From a bacterium (lineage in GTDB: Bacteria > CLD3 > SB21), in assembly GCA_019695335.1 (NCBI GenBank), contig JAIBAF010000008.1, positions 19,048 to 83,047 of the forward strand: DNA of 64,000 nucleotides, in the 5' to 3' direction. Under the pieces are notes generated by a model. It was given only the letters and a program-made list of their open reading frames with translations, did not search any database and had not been told where the DNA came from. Shown here in pieces: positions 18,212 through 26,787 of the stretch (position 1 is the first letter of the stretch; each line of letters begins with the position of its first letter). A program made the position numbers and the translations under genes.

Positions 18212-18880
18212 CTATGGCTTACTTGCAAGAATCACCGTATTTCCTCTATACAATAAATCCAAACGTGTAATTTTATATATGAACCATTTGATCACCCGCA
18301 TCCAAAATAACTTTATAATATTCTTATCATGCAACGGCAAGTTTGAATCGTGACTTTGTAAAATTGCAAATCCAATATGCTTTAGCATTTTTTCAAGCAA
18401 CACCCTGGGATAGGGCCTGACGTGAGTCAAATCGAGCCAAAAATATAACGTTATTATTTTAAGATCCTCGGGATTAGGTGTGATGATCAGGAGCCTTCCA
18501 CCGGGTATCAACTTGTCAAAACATTGGCACAAAAATTCAAGTGCGGAAGCAGGTTCAAGATGCTCAATAAGATGTCCGCAGCATATCGCGTCAAACTTTT
18601 GATCTGTACCTCCCACAAAATTCAGGACGTCCGTCTGAGAACATTCGAAACCTTTTTGGAGACAAGTTTGAACCATAGACAGCTCCGAGTCACACCCCAT
18701 GGCATTGATGCCTCTTTCCCGTAGCATTTCGAGTAAAATACCGCGACCGCAACCCACATCCAGTACGTTGTTACATCCATCAAAATATTGAAGCAGAGGC
18801 GCATACTCTTTGCGAACGCTTTCTTCATTTGGCCCCACGTGCTCTATATCAAGGTAACGATGTATTTTCGATTCGCCCAC
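18212..18880 (-). CDS. Class I SAM-dependent methyltransferase
   Basis: A 222-residue Rossmann methyltransferase with motif I NVLDVGCGRGILLEML, GCDSE after strand 2, and FDAICCGHLIEHLEPASAL, typical of Methyltransf_11/25. The C-terminal third includes DLTHVRPYPRVLLEKML, a feature I have seen in methyltransferases of polysaccharide loci. The start is a GTG with a strong AAGGAGG seven bases upstream. It lies 12 bases after the flippase gene and 22 bases before the second methyltransferase. Whether it methylates a sugar hydroxyl or a terminal residue that stops chain growth cannot be decided. Confidence 0.85.
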   Translation of the reverse strand: MGESKIHRYLDIEHVGPNEESVRKEYAPLLQYFDGCNNVLDVGCGRGILLEMLRERGINAMGCDSELSMVQTCLQKGFECSQTDVLNFVGGTDQKFDAICCGHLIEHLEPASALEFLCQCFDKLIPGGRLLIITPNPEDLKIITLYFWLDLTHVRPYPRVLLEKMLKHIGFAILQSHDSNLPLHDKNIIKLFWMRVIKWFIYKITRLDLLYRGNTVILASKP

Positions 18881-18892
18881 TTTTTGGCCTCC

Positions 18893-20335
18893 TTAAGAAT
18901 TAGGAATCCTCCGAAATAATGAAGTCAACATTTTCTTTTCATTTGAGGTAATAATTTTAAAGGCAAAAATGGAAGTCACGTAGCAACACAAAAAAACAGC
19001 AGACGCAACAATCGGGTCATTTATTTTTGCCAAAATTGCAAGAACAGTTAGAACCAAATTTATTAAGACGATCCGCGATAGTTTTCCGACATCAAAAACA
19101 CGGTATCCTAATTTCATCAGATAAACACAGACATAAAGGAACATGACCATTTCCGCAATAATCATCGATAGAGTTGCTCCAAAATAGCTATATCTGGGAA
19201 TAAGCATAAAACTTAAAACTAGAGTAACAATGAACCCTGCTAAATTAATCGCAACTGCGGTTTTTTGTTTGTCAATGGCCAACACAAATAAGGCTAAAAC
19301 CGACTTGGAAGACCAAATAAAAAACCACATGATCCATATAGGCCAGATTGCTGCCGTCTCTATATATTTGTCGCCATACAATAGAAAAATAATCTCCGAT
19401 CTAAAAAAAAACGAAAACAAAATTACCGGCAAACTTATAAAGCAAACTAATTTCAGGATCACATCGAGCTTACCAACCGAATGGGAATCTCCCTTTTTAT
19501 AGGACCGGGAGAACAATGGATAAAGTATCGTGCCGACGGCGCCAGGAATAAACATGAAACCCTCCACGATGCGCATGGCAGCTGAATAAACCGCTACAGC
19601 GCCTGTTCCAGAATATTGTTCGATCAACGGTACAGGGATTTTCAAAGCAACCCCTCCGACAATAAATGTGATCGAAAAAGGAATTGTAGCGTATGCAAAA
19701 TTCACAAGAAAGGTTTTGGATACTTTCAACTGAACGGGTTCAATTCTATTCCAATATGTAAAAAGGGCTATGAACGCTATGAGAACATTTGAAAAGAACA
19801 TAATCAGGACGATAAAATCAAACTTAGTTCTAATAATAATTGCCGTAATAATAAGTAACGCATTGATCAATGCGGCGATGACGGAAAGAACCGCTTCAAA
19901 TTTGAAAGCCTCACGTGCCCGAAAAAAAACGATGATAGTATAAAACATAATTTGAAGAAAATATTGCCCGGCGCCTATGAAAACAAATACCCATATTTTA
20001 AGTGGCTGATCAAAAGCGCCCAGTAGCCATAGCGTGACAGTTGCAAGAGGAAGTATTAAAAAACCTATTATGACCTTAAACAAAAAAGTCGCCGACAGGT
20101 ATCTCACAGAAAGCGAATGATCTCTGGCGACTTCCCTCACGGACATTGCGCCAGTTCCTCCTTCAATGAATACAAGTACAATGCCCCAGAAAGAGAGTGC
20201 ATAATTGAGCAATCCGTATTCGTCAACTGAAACATATCTCGCAAGCCAAACCAATGAGACTATGGCGAGAGCTTTAGCGATGACCTGTCCGGAAATAAGG
20301 TAAATACTGTTTTTTGCTACCGATTGAAAACCCAA
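18893..20335 (-). CDS. Polysaccharide flippase, Wzx-like
   Basis: A 480-residue polytopic membrane protein with about fourteen hydrophobic helices, beginning VAKNSIYLISGQVIAK and containing LARYVSVDEYGLLNYAL, the standard opening of the Polysacc_synt (PF01943) branch of the MOP superfamily. Such proteins move undecaprenyl-linked repeat units from the inner to the outer face of the inner membrane. The start codon is TTG at 20335, supported by an AAGGGA upstream and by homology to the family N-terminus; no ATG lies nearby. It is placed 27 bases after gmd and 12 before a methyltransferase gene. Together with the chain-length protein and polymerase it defines a Wzx/Wzy-type pathway. Confidence 0.92.
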   Translation of the reverse strand: MGFQSVAKNSIYLISGQVIAKALAIVSLVWLARYVSVDEYGLLNYALSFWGIVLVFIEGGTGAMSVREVARDHSLSVRYLSATFLFKVIIGFLILPLATVTLWLLGAFDQPLKIWVFVFIGAGQYFLQIMFYTIIVFFRAREAFKFEAVLSVIAALINALLIITAIIIRTKFDFIVLIMFFSNVLIAFIALFTYWNRIEPVQLKVSKTFLVNFAYATIPFSITFIVGGVALKIPVPLIEQYSGTGAVAVYSAAMRIVEGFMFIPGAVGTILYPLFSRSYKKGDSHSVGKLDVILKLVCFISLPVILFSFFFRSEIIFLLYGDKYIETAAIWPIWIMWFFIWSSKSVLALFVLAIDKQKTAVAINLAGFIVTLVLSFMLIPRYSYFGATLSMIIAEMVMFLYVCVYLMKLGYRVFDVGKLSRIVLINLVLTVLAILAKINDPIVASAVFLCCYVTSIFAFKIITSNEKKMLTSLFRRIPNS

Positions 20336-20362
20336 CTCGATTCCCTTTCAATGAACGCTTCG

Positions 20363-21397
20363 TTAAGCCATTGTCTTCAGAGAATTCAGTTCTTCGGTGA
20401 TCATGATACGAACGAGATCATTAAACGAAGTTTTGTTCTTCCATCCCAGTTCGAGTTTCGCCTTTGAAGGATCGCCAATCAGCAAGTCCACCTCGGCTGG
20501 CCTGTAGTAATCGGGATTAACCTTGATTAGTGTGCGGCCGGTTTGAGCATCCACTGCTTTTTCAGAATCGGCTTTGCCTATCCACTCCAATTCAATATCC
20601 GTGGACGATATTGCCAAGTTAATGAAGTCGCGAACCGAATGCGTTTCACCGGTTGCTACCACAAAATCATCGGCCACAGAATGTTGCAGCATCTGCCACA
20701 TCGCTTCGACGTAATCGACAGCATAACCCCAATCCCGTTTTGCGTCCAGGTTGCCCAATTCTAAAATGTAGTCATTGTCATGTATCAGATTAAAAATACC
20801 ACGTGTAATTTTCCTTGTTACAAATTCAAAGCCTCGACGAGGTGATTCATGATTAAACAAAATGCCGCTGACCGCAAAGAGGCCATAACCTTCACGGTAA
20901 TTTCGAGTAAGATCAAATCCTGCTACTTTCGATATACCATACGGCGAGCGCGGATGAAACGGTGTCGTTTCTTTTTGAGGAACTTCGCGTACTTTACCAA
21001 ACATCTCACTGGAACCCGCAAAATAGAAACGGGTGGATGGCGAGGCTTCTTTGATGGCCGCAAGAATATGATGAGTACCGTTGATATTGGTGTTTAATGT
21101 AGAAAACTCATCCTCAAACGAATAGCTGACAAAACTTTGAGCAGCTAAATGATAACATTCTGCCGGCTTAAGGTTGTTAACGATCCTGAAAATACTAGGA
21201 TAACTTTCCAACGATCCCATGTGTAACTGAATATCTTTTAGAAGATGACGAATCCTCCACATTCGATGATCCGGATCTTCTAATGCCACCCTTCGTACAA
21301 CACCATGAACCTCATATCCTTTTCCTAAAAGAAATTCAGCAAGGTATGATCCGTCTTGACCTGTAATTCCAGTGATCAACGCTATGGGATGACTCAT
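20363..21397 (-). CDS. gmd: GDP-mannose 4,6-dehydratase
   Basis: A 344-residue extended SDR enzyme converting GDP-D-mannose to GDP-4-keto-6-deoxy-D-mannose. The NADP-binding GITGQDGSYLAEFLL is at 10-24, the R-rich GVVRRVALEDPDHR segment follows, and the catalytic SSEMFG, with Tyr153 and Lys157 in SPYGISK, is intact. LFNHESPRRGFEFVTRKI is diagnostic of Gmd. The start has AAGGAG 5 bases upstream. The partner reductase or epimerase (fucose synthase, Rmd or perosamine synthase) is not in the window, so the final sugar (fucose, rhamnose, colitose or perosamine) cannot be deduced. A 173-base gap separates it from the upstream chain-length gene. Confidence 0.95.
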   Translation of the reverse strand: MSHPIALITGITGQDGSYLAEFLLGKGYEVHGVVRRVALEDPDHRMWRIRHLLKDIQLHMGSLESYPSIFRIVNNLKPAECYHLAAQSFVSYSFEDEFSTLNTNINGTHHILAAIKEASPSTRFYFAGSSEMFGKVREVPQKETTPFHPRSPYGISKVAGFDLTRNYREGYGLFAVSGILFNHESPRRGFEFVTRKITRGIFNLIHDNDYILELGNLDAKRDWGYAVDYVEAMWQMLQHSVADDFVVATGETHSVRDFINLAISSTDIELEWIGKADSEKAVDAQTGRTLIKVNPDYYRPAEVDLLIGDPSKAKLELGWKNKTSFNDLVRIMITEELNSLKTMA

Positions 21398-21570
21398 GAA
21401 TCCTCCTTATAAAATTATAATAAAATCTTTTTTTAAAAACGTGTGCTTTTACAAAAAATCCTTAAACACAAATAATATATTGTTCTACATTGTCTTTCAA
21501 TACAGTTCCTGTTTTGATTTTGTAAAACCAACATAAAGTTGTTTCCTATTTTTTAACTACGGTTAAACTT

Positions 21571-22764
21571 TCATAATACAAATCGATCCACTCCTGTTTT
21601 CTTGATCAATATCTTGAGGTTCTGATATTTGGGATCTTCCTTTTGCAATAATACTTTGATACTCTCGTTATTAAATGCTAGAAAAACAAACATCAAGAAA
21701 GTTAGAAACCCTGCAACTACTACCACAATTTTTTTTTTGGGTTTTACTGGATAATCCGCAGCCACAGCCTTATCTAAAACTAACAAAGTCGGAGTATCTT
21801 TTGCTTCTTGAATTTTTGCTTGTTCATATTGCGGAACCAATAATTCAAGAATCTTACTATTTATTTGAACTTCTCTGTATAGTCTGAAATAACGCAAACC
21901 GAGATCCGGCGTATTCTTAAATGGAATAAAAACACTTAAATCAATTCCTCCATACTCCATTTGATTTTTACTCTTCTTTAGTTCTACTAATTGGGACTCA
22001 AGCCTTATAATATCGGGATGGTTTTCACCCAAAGTTTTTTTCTTTACATTATACTCCGTTTCAATTAAAACAATCTCAGCTTGCAGTTTTGCTGCTGCTT
22101 CTATTCCAACCTTGGTTTGTTCCGTAAGCGCTATTACACCGAACTTATTTTGAAAAACGTTTAAGGAATCCTCTGCATTTCTCAAATCTTTTTTTGCACT
22201 GTTATACCTTTGCTCAATAAAAACTCTAGAAAATCGAGCTTGTTCAGTTGACAATTCGCGATTAATCTCATCTAATTCTACGACCGCATAATTCGTTATT
22301 TCAGCGGCTTTTTCCGGATCATTTGCATATAGTATAGAAATTAATATCGTTCCGTTTTTTTTATCGTTTTCCACAGAAAAATTCTTTTCCAATTCTACCA
22401 GAGCATCCTCCATGTTTTTTGAATCATATACGCCCATCAGATCAAATTGGTTAATCACAGCTTCCCTTAGTCGTCTGCTATTCAGAATAGCTATGTATCT
22501 AGAAGTTTGCAATGCAGCTCCGCCTAGGATACTTGCCCCGATTCCCAAATTTCCAGTCAGCATTTCCAAAGGGTTCGACGTTTTTTCAGGCAATAAAATG
22601 ACCGCTTTGGATTCAAACCATTTATTCATTAGCAAGGTCACTATTCCCGTAACTGACATTATTAAAATCATCGATGTGATGATGATTTTTTTTCTTTTAA
22701 ATAAAATAAAAATAATGTCTATCATTTTTTTATCTTCTTTGATAAGATTAGTTTGATCTCTCAT
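21571..22764 (-). CDS. Wzz-type polysaccharide chain-length determinant protein
   Basis: A 397-residue inner-membrane protein with one helix near residues 28-48 and another near 355-375, and a long periplasmic coiled region between. The N-terminal helix is preceded by FKRKKIIIT and followed by MNKWFESKAVILLPE, as in Wzz (PF02706). The C-terminal part has the GNVR-like region (LRYFRLYREVQINSKILELL) and the proline-rich ADYPVKPKKK just before the second helix. There is no cytoplasmic tyrosine-kinase domain, so this is a Wzz rather than a Wzc. The ATG at 22764 is preceded by AGAGG at nine bases; a TTG two codons earlier is less likely. It lies downstream of a transposase remnant. Confidence 0.88.
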   Translation of the reverse strand: MRDQTNLIKEDKKMIDIIFILFKRKKIIITSMILIMSVTGIVTLLMNKWFESKAVILLPEKTSNPLEMLTGNLGIGASILGGAALQTSRYIAILNSRRLREAVINQFDLMGVYDSKNMEDALVELEKNFSVENDKKNGTILISILYANDPEKAAEITNYAVVELDEINRELSTEQARFSRVFIEQRYNSAKKDLRNAEDSLNVFQNKFGVIALTEQTKVGIEAAAKLQAEIVLIETEYNVKKKTLGENHPDIIRLESQLVELKKSKNQMEYGGIDLSVFIPFKNTPDLGLRYFRLYREVQINSKILELLVPQYEQAKIQEAKDTPTLLVLDKAVAADYPVKPKKKIVVVVAGFLTFLMFVFLAFNNESIKVLLQKEDPKYQNLKILIKKTGVDRFVL

Positions 22765-22956
22765 TTTCAATTTCCTCTATATGTTAGAGATTCGACTATT
22801 TTTTTCTTATCCTAACACTCGCTTTTTCCATCCCATAAGGATTATCCACTTAAGCCATCCTTTCATTCAGACTTATGAATCAGCAAGCGATTCGTTTCAT
22901 ACACAATCTTCCAGCCAGTTTTGCCATTGCACCCTCACTACCTTCCATGCGTTCCA

Positions 22957-23303
22957 TTACATCATACATGACAAGGATCGGTTTTCCGAGATGATGCTCA
23001 ACAGGAATTTGAACTTTTTGATGAGTCCGTCGGGCTGTTTAAAGCCTTTGCCCTTGCCAGCTTTTTTCTTAGTATTCCAAGTATTGAGTAACCCTGCTTC
23101 TTTAAGAATGCGGCAGCTCACTGGAGGGCTGACAACTATGACATTTTCATCCAGCATGCGGTCGTGAGGCAGCGATAGTCGTCTCGAAAAAAATGGACCG
23201 TATTCCGATAATGTTCTTTGGCAAATTGCACGATTCGCCCTTCTCCCGACAATAGGCCATGTTCCTTAGGCTGCCTCCCGTTATGTCGATTGGGCATATT
23301 CAT
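22957..23303 (-). pseudogene. Decayed DDE integrase-type transposase remnant
   Basis: This is the only recognisable content of the 582-base stretch between the chain-length gene and the aminotransferase gene. In one frame from 23303 I read NRHNGRQPKEHGLL, VQFAKEHYRN and DDYRCLT; the similarity then moves to another frame beginning near 23157 with MLDENVIVVSPPVS, RILKEAGLLNTWNTKKK and GKGFKQP. The two pieces are consecutive parts of the N-terminal and linker region of IS3-like integrase-fold transposases, whose next segment would be the HWHIDISY part of the catalytic core. That core is missing. The gene is therefore frameshifted, truncated and inactive. The flank 22765-22956 shows nothing I can name, and I did not find the terminal inverted repeats. 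Confidence 0.6.
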
Positions 23304-23346
23304 GCGGATTCTTCCATCTTTTAAAAAAATATCTTAACTCGTTAAC

Positions 23347-24513
23347 TTAAGCCGCTATCACAGATTTACATTTGTCAATCACAGCTTTAATTAATGAATC
23401 TTCCATTTCCGGATATATTGGCAAAGCCAATGACTGAACGGATGCTGCTTTCGAATTAGTAAACTCGTTGTGGTCGGCTTTCAAATACTCAAAACACTCC
23501 TGTTTATACAACGGCGCAGGATAATAAACTTCGCACCCAATACCACTACCCAATAAGTGTTTTTGAACTTCATCACGATTTTCAATCCGAATCACATATT
23601 GATTGTAAATATGATAATTTGGATGACCATTGTCTTTATAAATAGCTTTGGGCAATAAGATTTTATTCTTGGTATCAAAAGCAGTTTTACCTTCAATTTC
23701 AGCTAAACCGGCTTCGATAAATAGTTTTGAATACAATTCCGCATTTTTGCGGCGCTTAGCTGACCACTGATCGAGATACTTCAATTTGACATTCAGCACC
23801 GCTGCCTGAAGCGCATCAATACGGAAGTTGCCGCCAATATATTTGTGATGATATTTCGGTTTGGCACCGTGGACACGTAAAATTTTTAATTTTTCTGCAA
23901 GTTCATGATCGTTGATTGTCACCAGGCCTGCATCCCCAAATGCGCCAAGATTTTTACTTGGAAAAAAAGAAAAACATCCGATGTCGCCGATGGTACCAAC
24001 TTTTTTCCCATCTTTATATTGAGTCCCGATAGCTTGCGCTGCATCTTCGACAACTTTTAGATCAAACTCTTTTGCAATGGCCATAATTTCTGTCATCGCC
24101 GCACTTTGGCCAAACAAATGTACCGGCATAATCGCTTTGGTCTTTTTTGTGATTCGAGAACGAATTTTCTCAGGATCGATGTTAAACGTCAGCGGATCTA
24201 TGTCTACAAATACAGGAATCGCTTGTAATCGAGCTACAACCCCGGCTGTGGCAAAAAATGAATAATCCGGTACGATAACTTCGTCGCCTGGTTGAATGTC
24301 CAAGGCCATGAGCGCTACCAGCAAAGCGTCCGTTCCGGAAGAAACCCCGATGGCGTACTTACATCCTAAGTAATGGGCCAATGCGTTTTCCAATTGCTCG
24401 ACTTCCTGACCAAGAATAAAATGTTGCGATTCGACAACACGAAAAATCGCTTCATCGATTTCATTTTTAATTGACCGGTATTGGGCTTTCAGATCGAGTA
24501 AGGGTACTTGCAT
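23347..24513 (-). CDS. DegT/DnrJ/EryC1 sugar aminotransferase (WbpE-like)
   Basis: A 388-residue PLP-dependent aminotransferase. The start at 24513 (MQVPLLDLKAQYRSI) is set by family N-termini and leaves a 4-base gap to the upstream gene. Visible features are SSGTDALLVAL, the PLP-site VVEDAAQAIG (Asp157, Gln160), and FFPSKNLGAFGDAG with Lys187 as the Schiff-base lysine. LDLKAQY and the total architecture fit the WbpE/WlbC subgroup, which aminates C3 of UDP-3-keto-GlcNAcA using glutamate. The adjacent acetyltransferase is of the WbpD/WlbB type, which supports this. Other DegT enzymes act at C4, so the position is inferred from context. Confidence 0.9.
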   Translation of the reverse strand: MQVPLLDLKAQYRSIKNEIDEAIFRVVESQHFILGQEVEQLENALAHYLGCKYAIGVSSGTDALLVALMALDIQPGDEVIVPDYSFFATAGVVARLQAIPVFVDIDPLTFNIDPEKIRSRITKKTKAIMPVHLFGQSAAMTEIMAIAKEFDLKVVEDAAQAIGTQYKDGKKVGTIGDIGCFSFFPSKNLGAFGDAGLVTINDHELAEKLKILRVHGAKPKYHHKYIGGNFRIDALQAAVLNVKLKYLDQWSAKRRKNAELYSKLFIEAGLAEIEGKTAFDTKNKILLPKAIYKDNGHPNYHIYNQYVIRIENRDEVQKHLLGSGIGCEVYYPAPLYKQECFEYLKADHNEFTNSKAASVQSLALPIYPEMEDSLIKAVIDKCKSVIAA

Positions 24514-24517
24514 AGAT

Positions 24518-25111
24518 CTAGTTATCGGTAATTTCACGCACTGAATGATTTTCCAATTTATATTTTTTTTGGGACCGCTCGCAGTAAGCATAGCCATCTT
24601 TATCAAAATGCAATCGTTGTCCTGCTTCACTCATCCAGCCGATCACTCGACCTGGATTGCCAACTACCAAAGCAAAATCGGGAATGTTTTTGGTCACCAC
24701 AGCCCCCGCACCGATCATGGCATGCCGGCCGATGGTGTGACCGCAAATTATAGTACAATTTGCGCCCAACGATGCCCCCTCTTTGACAAGTGTTTTGACA
24801 TAAAATTGCGACCCTGCTTGAGGATATTTGCACCTCGGATTCAAAATATTCGTGAACACCATCGACGGCCCGCAGAATACATAATCTTCTAATTCCACGC
24901 TTTCATAAATTGAAACGTTGTTCTGAATCTTACAATAATTGCCGATAATAACATTGTTGCCAATATTGACATTCTGACCTAACACACATGTTTTTCCAAT
25001 TTTAGCGCCGGATTGCACATGACTAAAATGCCAGATTTTTGTTCCTTCACCGATCTCCACTCGATCATCGATAACCGCACTTGGATCTACAAAATAACGA
25101 ACTTCAGTCAT
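24518..25111 (-). CDS. Hexapeptide-repeat N-acetyltransferase (WbpD/WlbB-like)
   Basis: A 197-residue left-handed beta-helix acyltransferase. Hexapeptide repeats run from about residue 10 to 150 (VEIGEGTKIWHFSHVQ, AKIGKTCVLGQNVNIG, VIIGNYCKIQNNVSI), followed by the loop FTNILNPRCKYPQ and GASLGANCTIICG. These features match UDP-2-acetamido-3-amino-2,3-dideoxy-glucuronate N-acetyltransferases, which use acetyl-CoA to give UDP-2,3-diacetamido-2,3-dideoxyglucuronate. The gene lies 4 bases before the WbpE-like aminotransferase gene and 15 bases after the SLBB export gene. The pathway needs a 3-dehydrogenase (WbpB/WlbA), which is not in the window. Confidence 0.88.
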   Translation of the reverse strand: MTEVRYFVDPSAVIDDRVEIGEGTKIWHFSHVQSGAKIGKTCVLGQNVNIGNNVIIGNYCKIQNNVSIYESVELEDYVFCGPSMVFTNILNPRCKYPQAGSQFYVKTLVKEGASLGANCTIICGHTIGRHAMIGAGAVVTKNIPDFALVVGNPGRVIGWMSEAGQRLHFDKDGYAYCERSQKKYKLENHSVREITDN

Positions 25112-25126
25112 CTTGGAAGTTACTCA

Positions 25127-26782
25127 TTAATTGTTCTTAATCGTGAAGTAAACTAAAATTATTGTCGATGTGATAGCAGCCAATTGACCGACAACGGACA
25201 AGGTATCCAGAAATACCTTCCAACCGTCTTTTGGATCGCGTTCCGGAATAAAGATCACATCCCCGTCTTCAATGATATCGCTGTTGTCGGCATCCTCCCA
25301 TCGTTGCGCTAATGCTTTAATAATTTTAACATCGCCGCGTTTCGCATATTCTTTATATCCGCCGGCTTTTTGAATATAATACTTATAATTTTTATTAGGT
25401 TCCCAATCTAGGATACCTGGAAACAAGGCGCCGCCGACTATCGTGACGGTTTTTTTTATGGAAGGTACGTACAAGGAATCATTATTCTTCACCAGAATAT
25501 CATAGTTCGGATCCGCCTTGCCATTAGCCATTAACTTCCTAAAATCAGTCTGAACTGTCGGAAATGTTTCACGCGTTTTTGCCTTAAAATACGCTTTTTC
25601 AATTTCATTCATATCCTGAATGGGAGTCAATTTTAGGCGTTCAAATTCCTTATCGGATCCTTCAGTATATTTATCACGATAAAGCTGCATTCTTCCTATG
25701 GAAGCAAATTGTGTATACCCTCCGGCCGCTTCGATGACTTCACTGATCCGTGTCTTTCCTTCAATAATCGGATATGTTCCGGGATGTATAACTTCACCCA
25801 TGACGGTCATGACAGCCTTGGGATGGAACATTGATTGCTTTTTGATGAAAATTCTGTCATCGGGTAAAATTCGCATGTCTTTGGTTGTATCCCCATGCAT
25901 GATATCTTTCAGCGACAAAACATAACTGACAGTTGTCCGGCCTGTATCGTTTTTAAAGCGAACTAATTCCACTTCACTCGAATCGGCGCCAAACTCAAGC
26001 CCGCCGCTCAATTCGATCAGATCAGAAATCCGCTCTCCGCGAACATATTCGTAAACGTCAGGAATATGAACTCCGCCATATACGCCAACCCATGCCATCA
26101 CCGGAGGTACGAAAATAACATCGCCATTGGATAGCGAAGGATCGCAACTAACATTACCGGTGTTGTTACGACGAATGAGATCGGCACGAACGATTGAGCC
26201 ATCCTTCCTCCGCAACTGTATATTGCGTTGTGACGATTTCAAAGAGTCCGCAAAACCACCGGCCTGCCTGATAGCTTCCGAAACACGATCAACGGACGAA
26301 ACAATTACCGATTGATTGAGCCGTGTCAGGCCGGTTATATTGACTTTAAAAGTTCGGATGGCAAGAAGATTAATGGAAACATCCGTATTGACATACACTT
26401 TTGTAATCTCAGTTTTCATCTTGGCTTTTGCCTGAGACAAAGTAAGATTCCGCACATCAATTTCTTTTACAGACGGAATGACTATCATACCCTCCGGAGA
26501 GACAAAACAAGGAAAGGACTCATTGACTTGCCCCCAAATTGAAATAACGAATTGATCGCCCGGTCCGACATAATATTGATCGGGATCTATGATAGATTCC
26601 AATACTGTATTTCCGCTCGTATTGGCGGAAGTCAGAGAACTTGGCTGATTAGATTGTCTTTGATTGGATTGATTGTTTTTATCTGTCGCGGATGTCGAAG
26701 ATTTAAACTGACCATTCACTGAGCCTACAATGATCAAAAAACATATCGCAAAAAAAAATTTCTTAAAAATATCCATTGTCAT
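25127..26782 (-). CDS. SLBB-domain polysaccharide export protein (Wza-related)
   Basis: A 551-residue exported protein. The signal peptide (MDIFKKFFFAICFLIIVGSVNG) is followed by a low-complexity Ser/Gln/Asn stretch and the Poly_export domain (PF02563) starting YYVGPGDQFVISIWG near 70. Four SLBB-like domains follow (for example VGVYGGVHIPDVYEY, VMGEVIHPGTYPI and IVGGALFPGILDW). The far C-terminus, SVVGQLAAITSTIILVYFTI, is a membrane helix. There is no lipobox cysteine at the signal cleavage site, so unlike E. coli Wza it is not an obvious lipoprotein. It would form the export channel across the periplasm and outer membrane. It lies 5 bases after wecB, inside the tightly packed first part of the cluster. 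Confidence 0.9.
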   Translation of the reverse strand: MTMDIFKKFFFAICFLIIVGSVNGQFKSSTSATDKNNQSNQRQSNQPSSLTSANTSGNTVLESIIDPDQYYVGPGDQFVISIWGQVNESFPCFVSPEGMIVIPSVKEIDVRNLTLSQAKAKMKTEITKVYVNTDVSINLLAIRTFKVNITGLTRLNQSVIVSSVDRVSEAIRQAGGFADSLKSSQRNIQLRRKDGSIVRADLIRRNNTGNVSCDPSLSNGDVIFVPPVMAWVGVYGGVHIPDVYEYVRGERISDLIELSGGLEFGADSSEVELVRFKNDTGRTTVSYVLSLKDIMHGDTTKDMRILPDDRIFIKKQSMFHPKAVMTVMGEVIHPGTYPIIEGKTRISEVIEAAGGYTQFASIGRMQLYRDKYTEGSDKEFERLKLTPIQDMNEIEKAYFKAKTRETFPTVQTDFRKLMANGKADPNYDILVKNNDSLYVPSIKKTVTIVGGALFPGILDWEPNKNYKYYIQKAGGYKEYAKRGDVKIIKALAQRWEDADNSDIIEDGDVIFIPERDPKDGWKVFLDTLSVVGQLAAITSTIILVYFTIKNN

Positions 26783-26787
26783 TCGAT

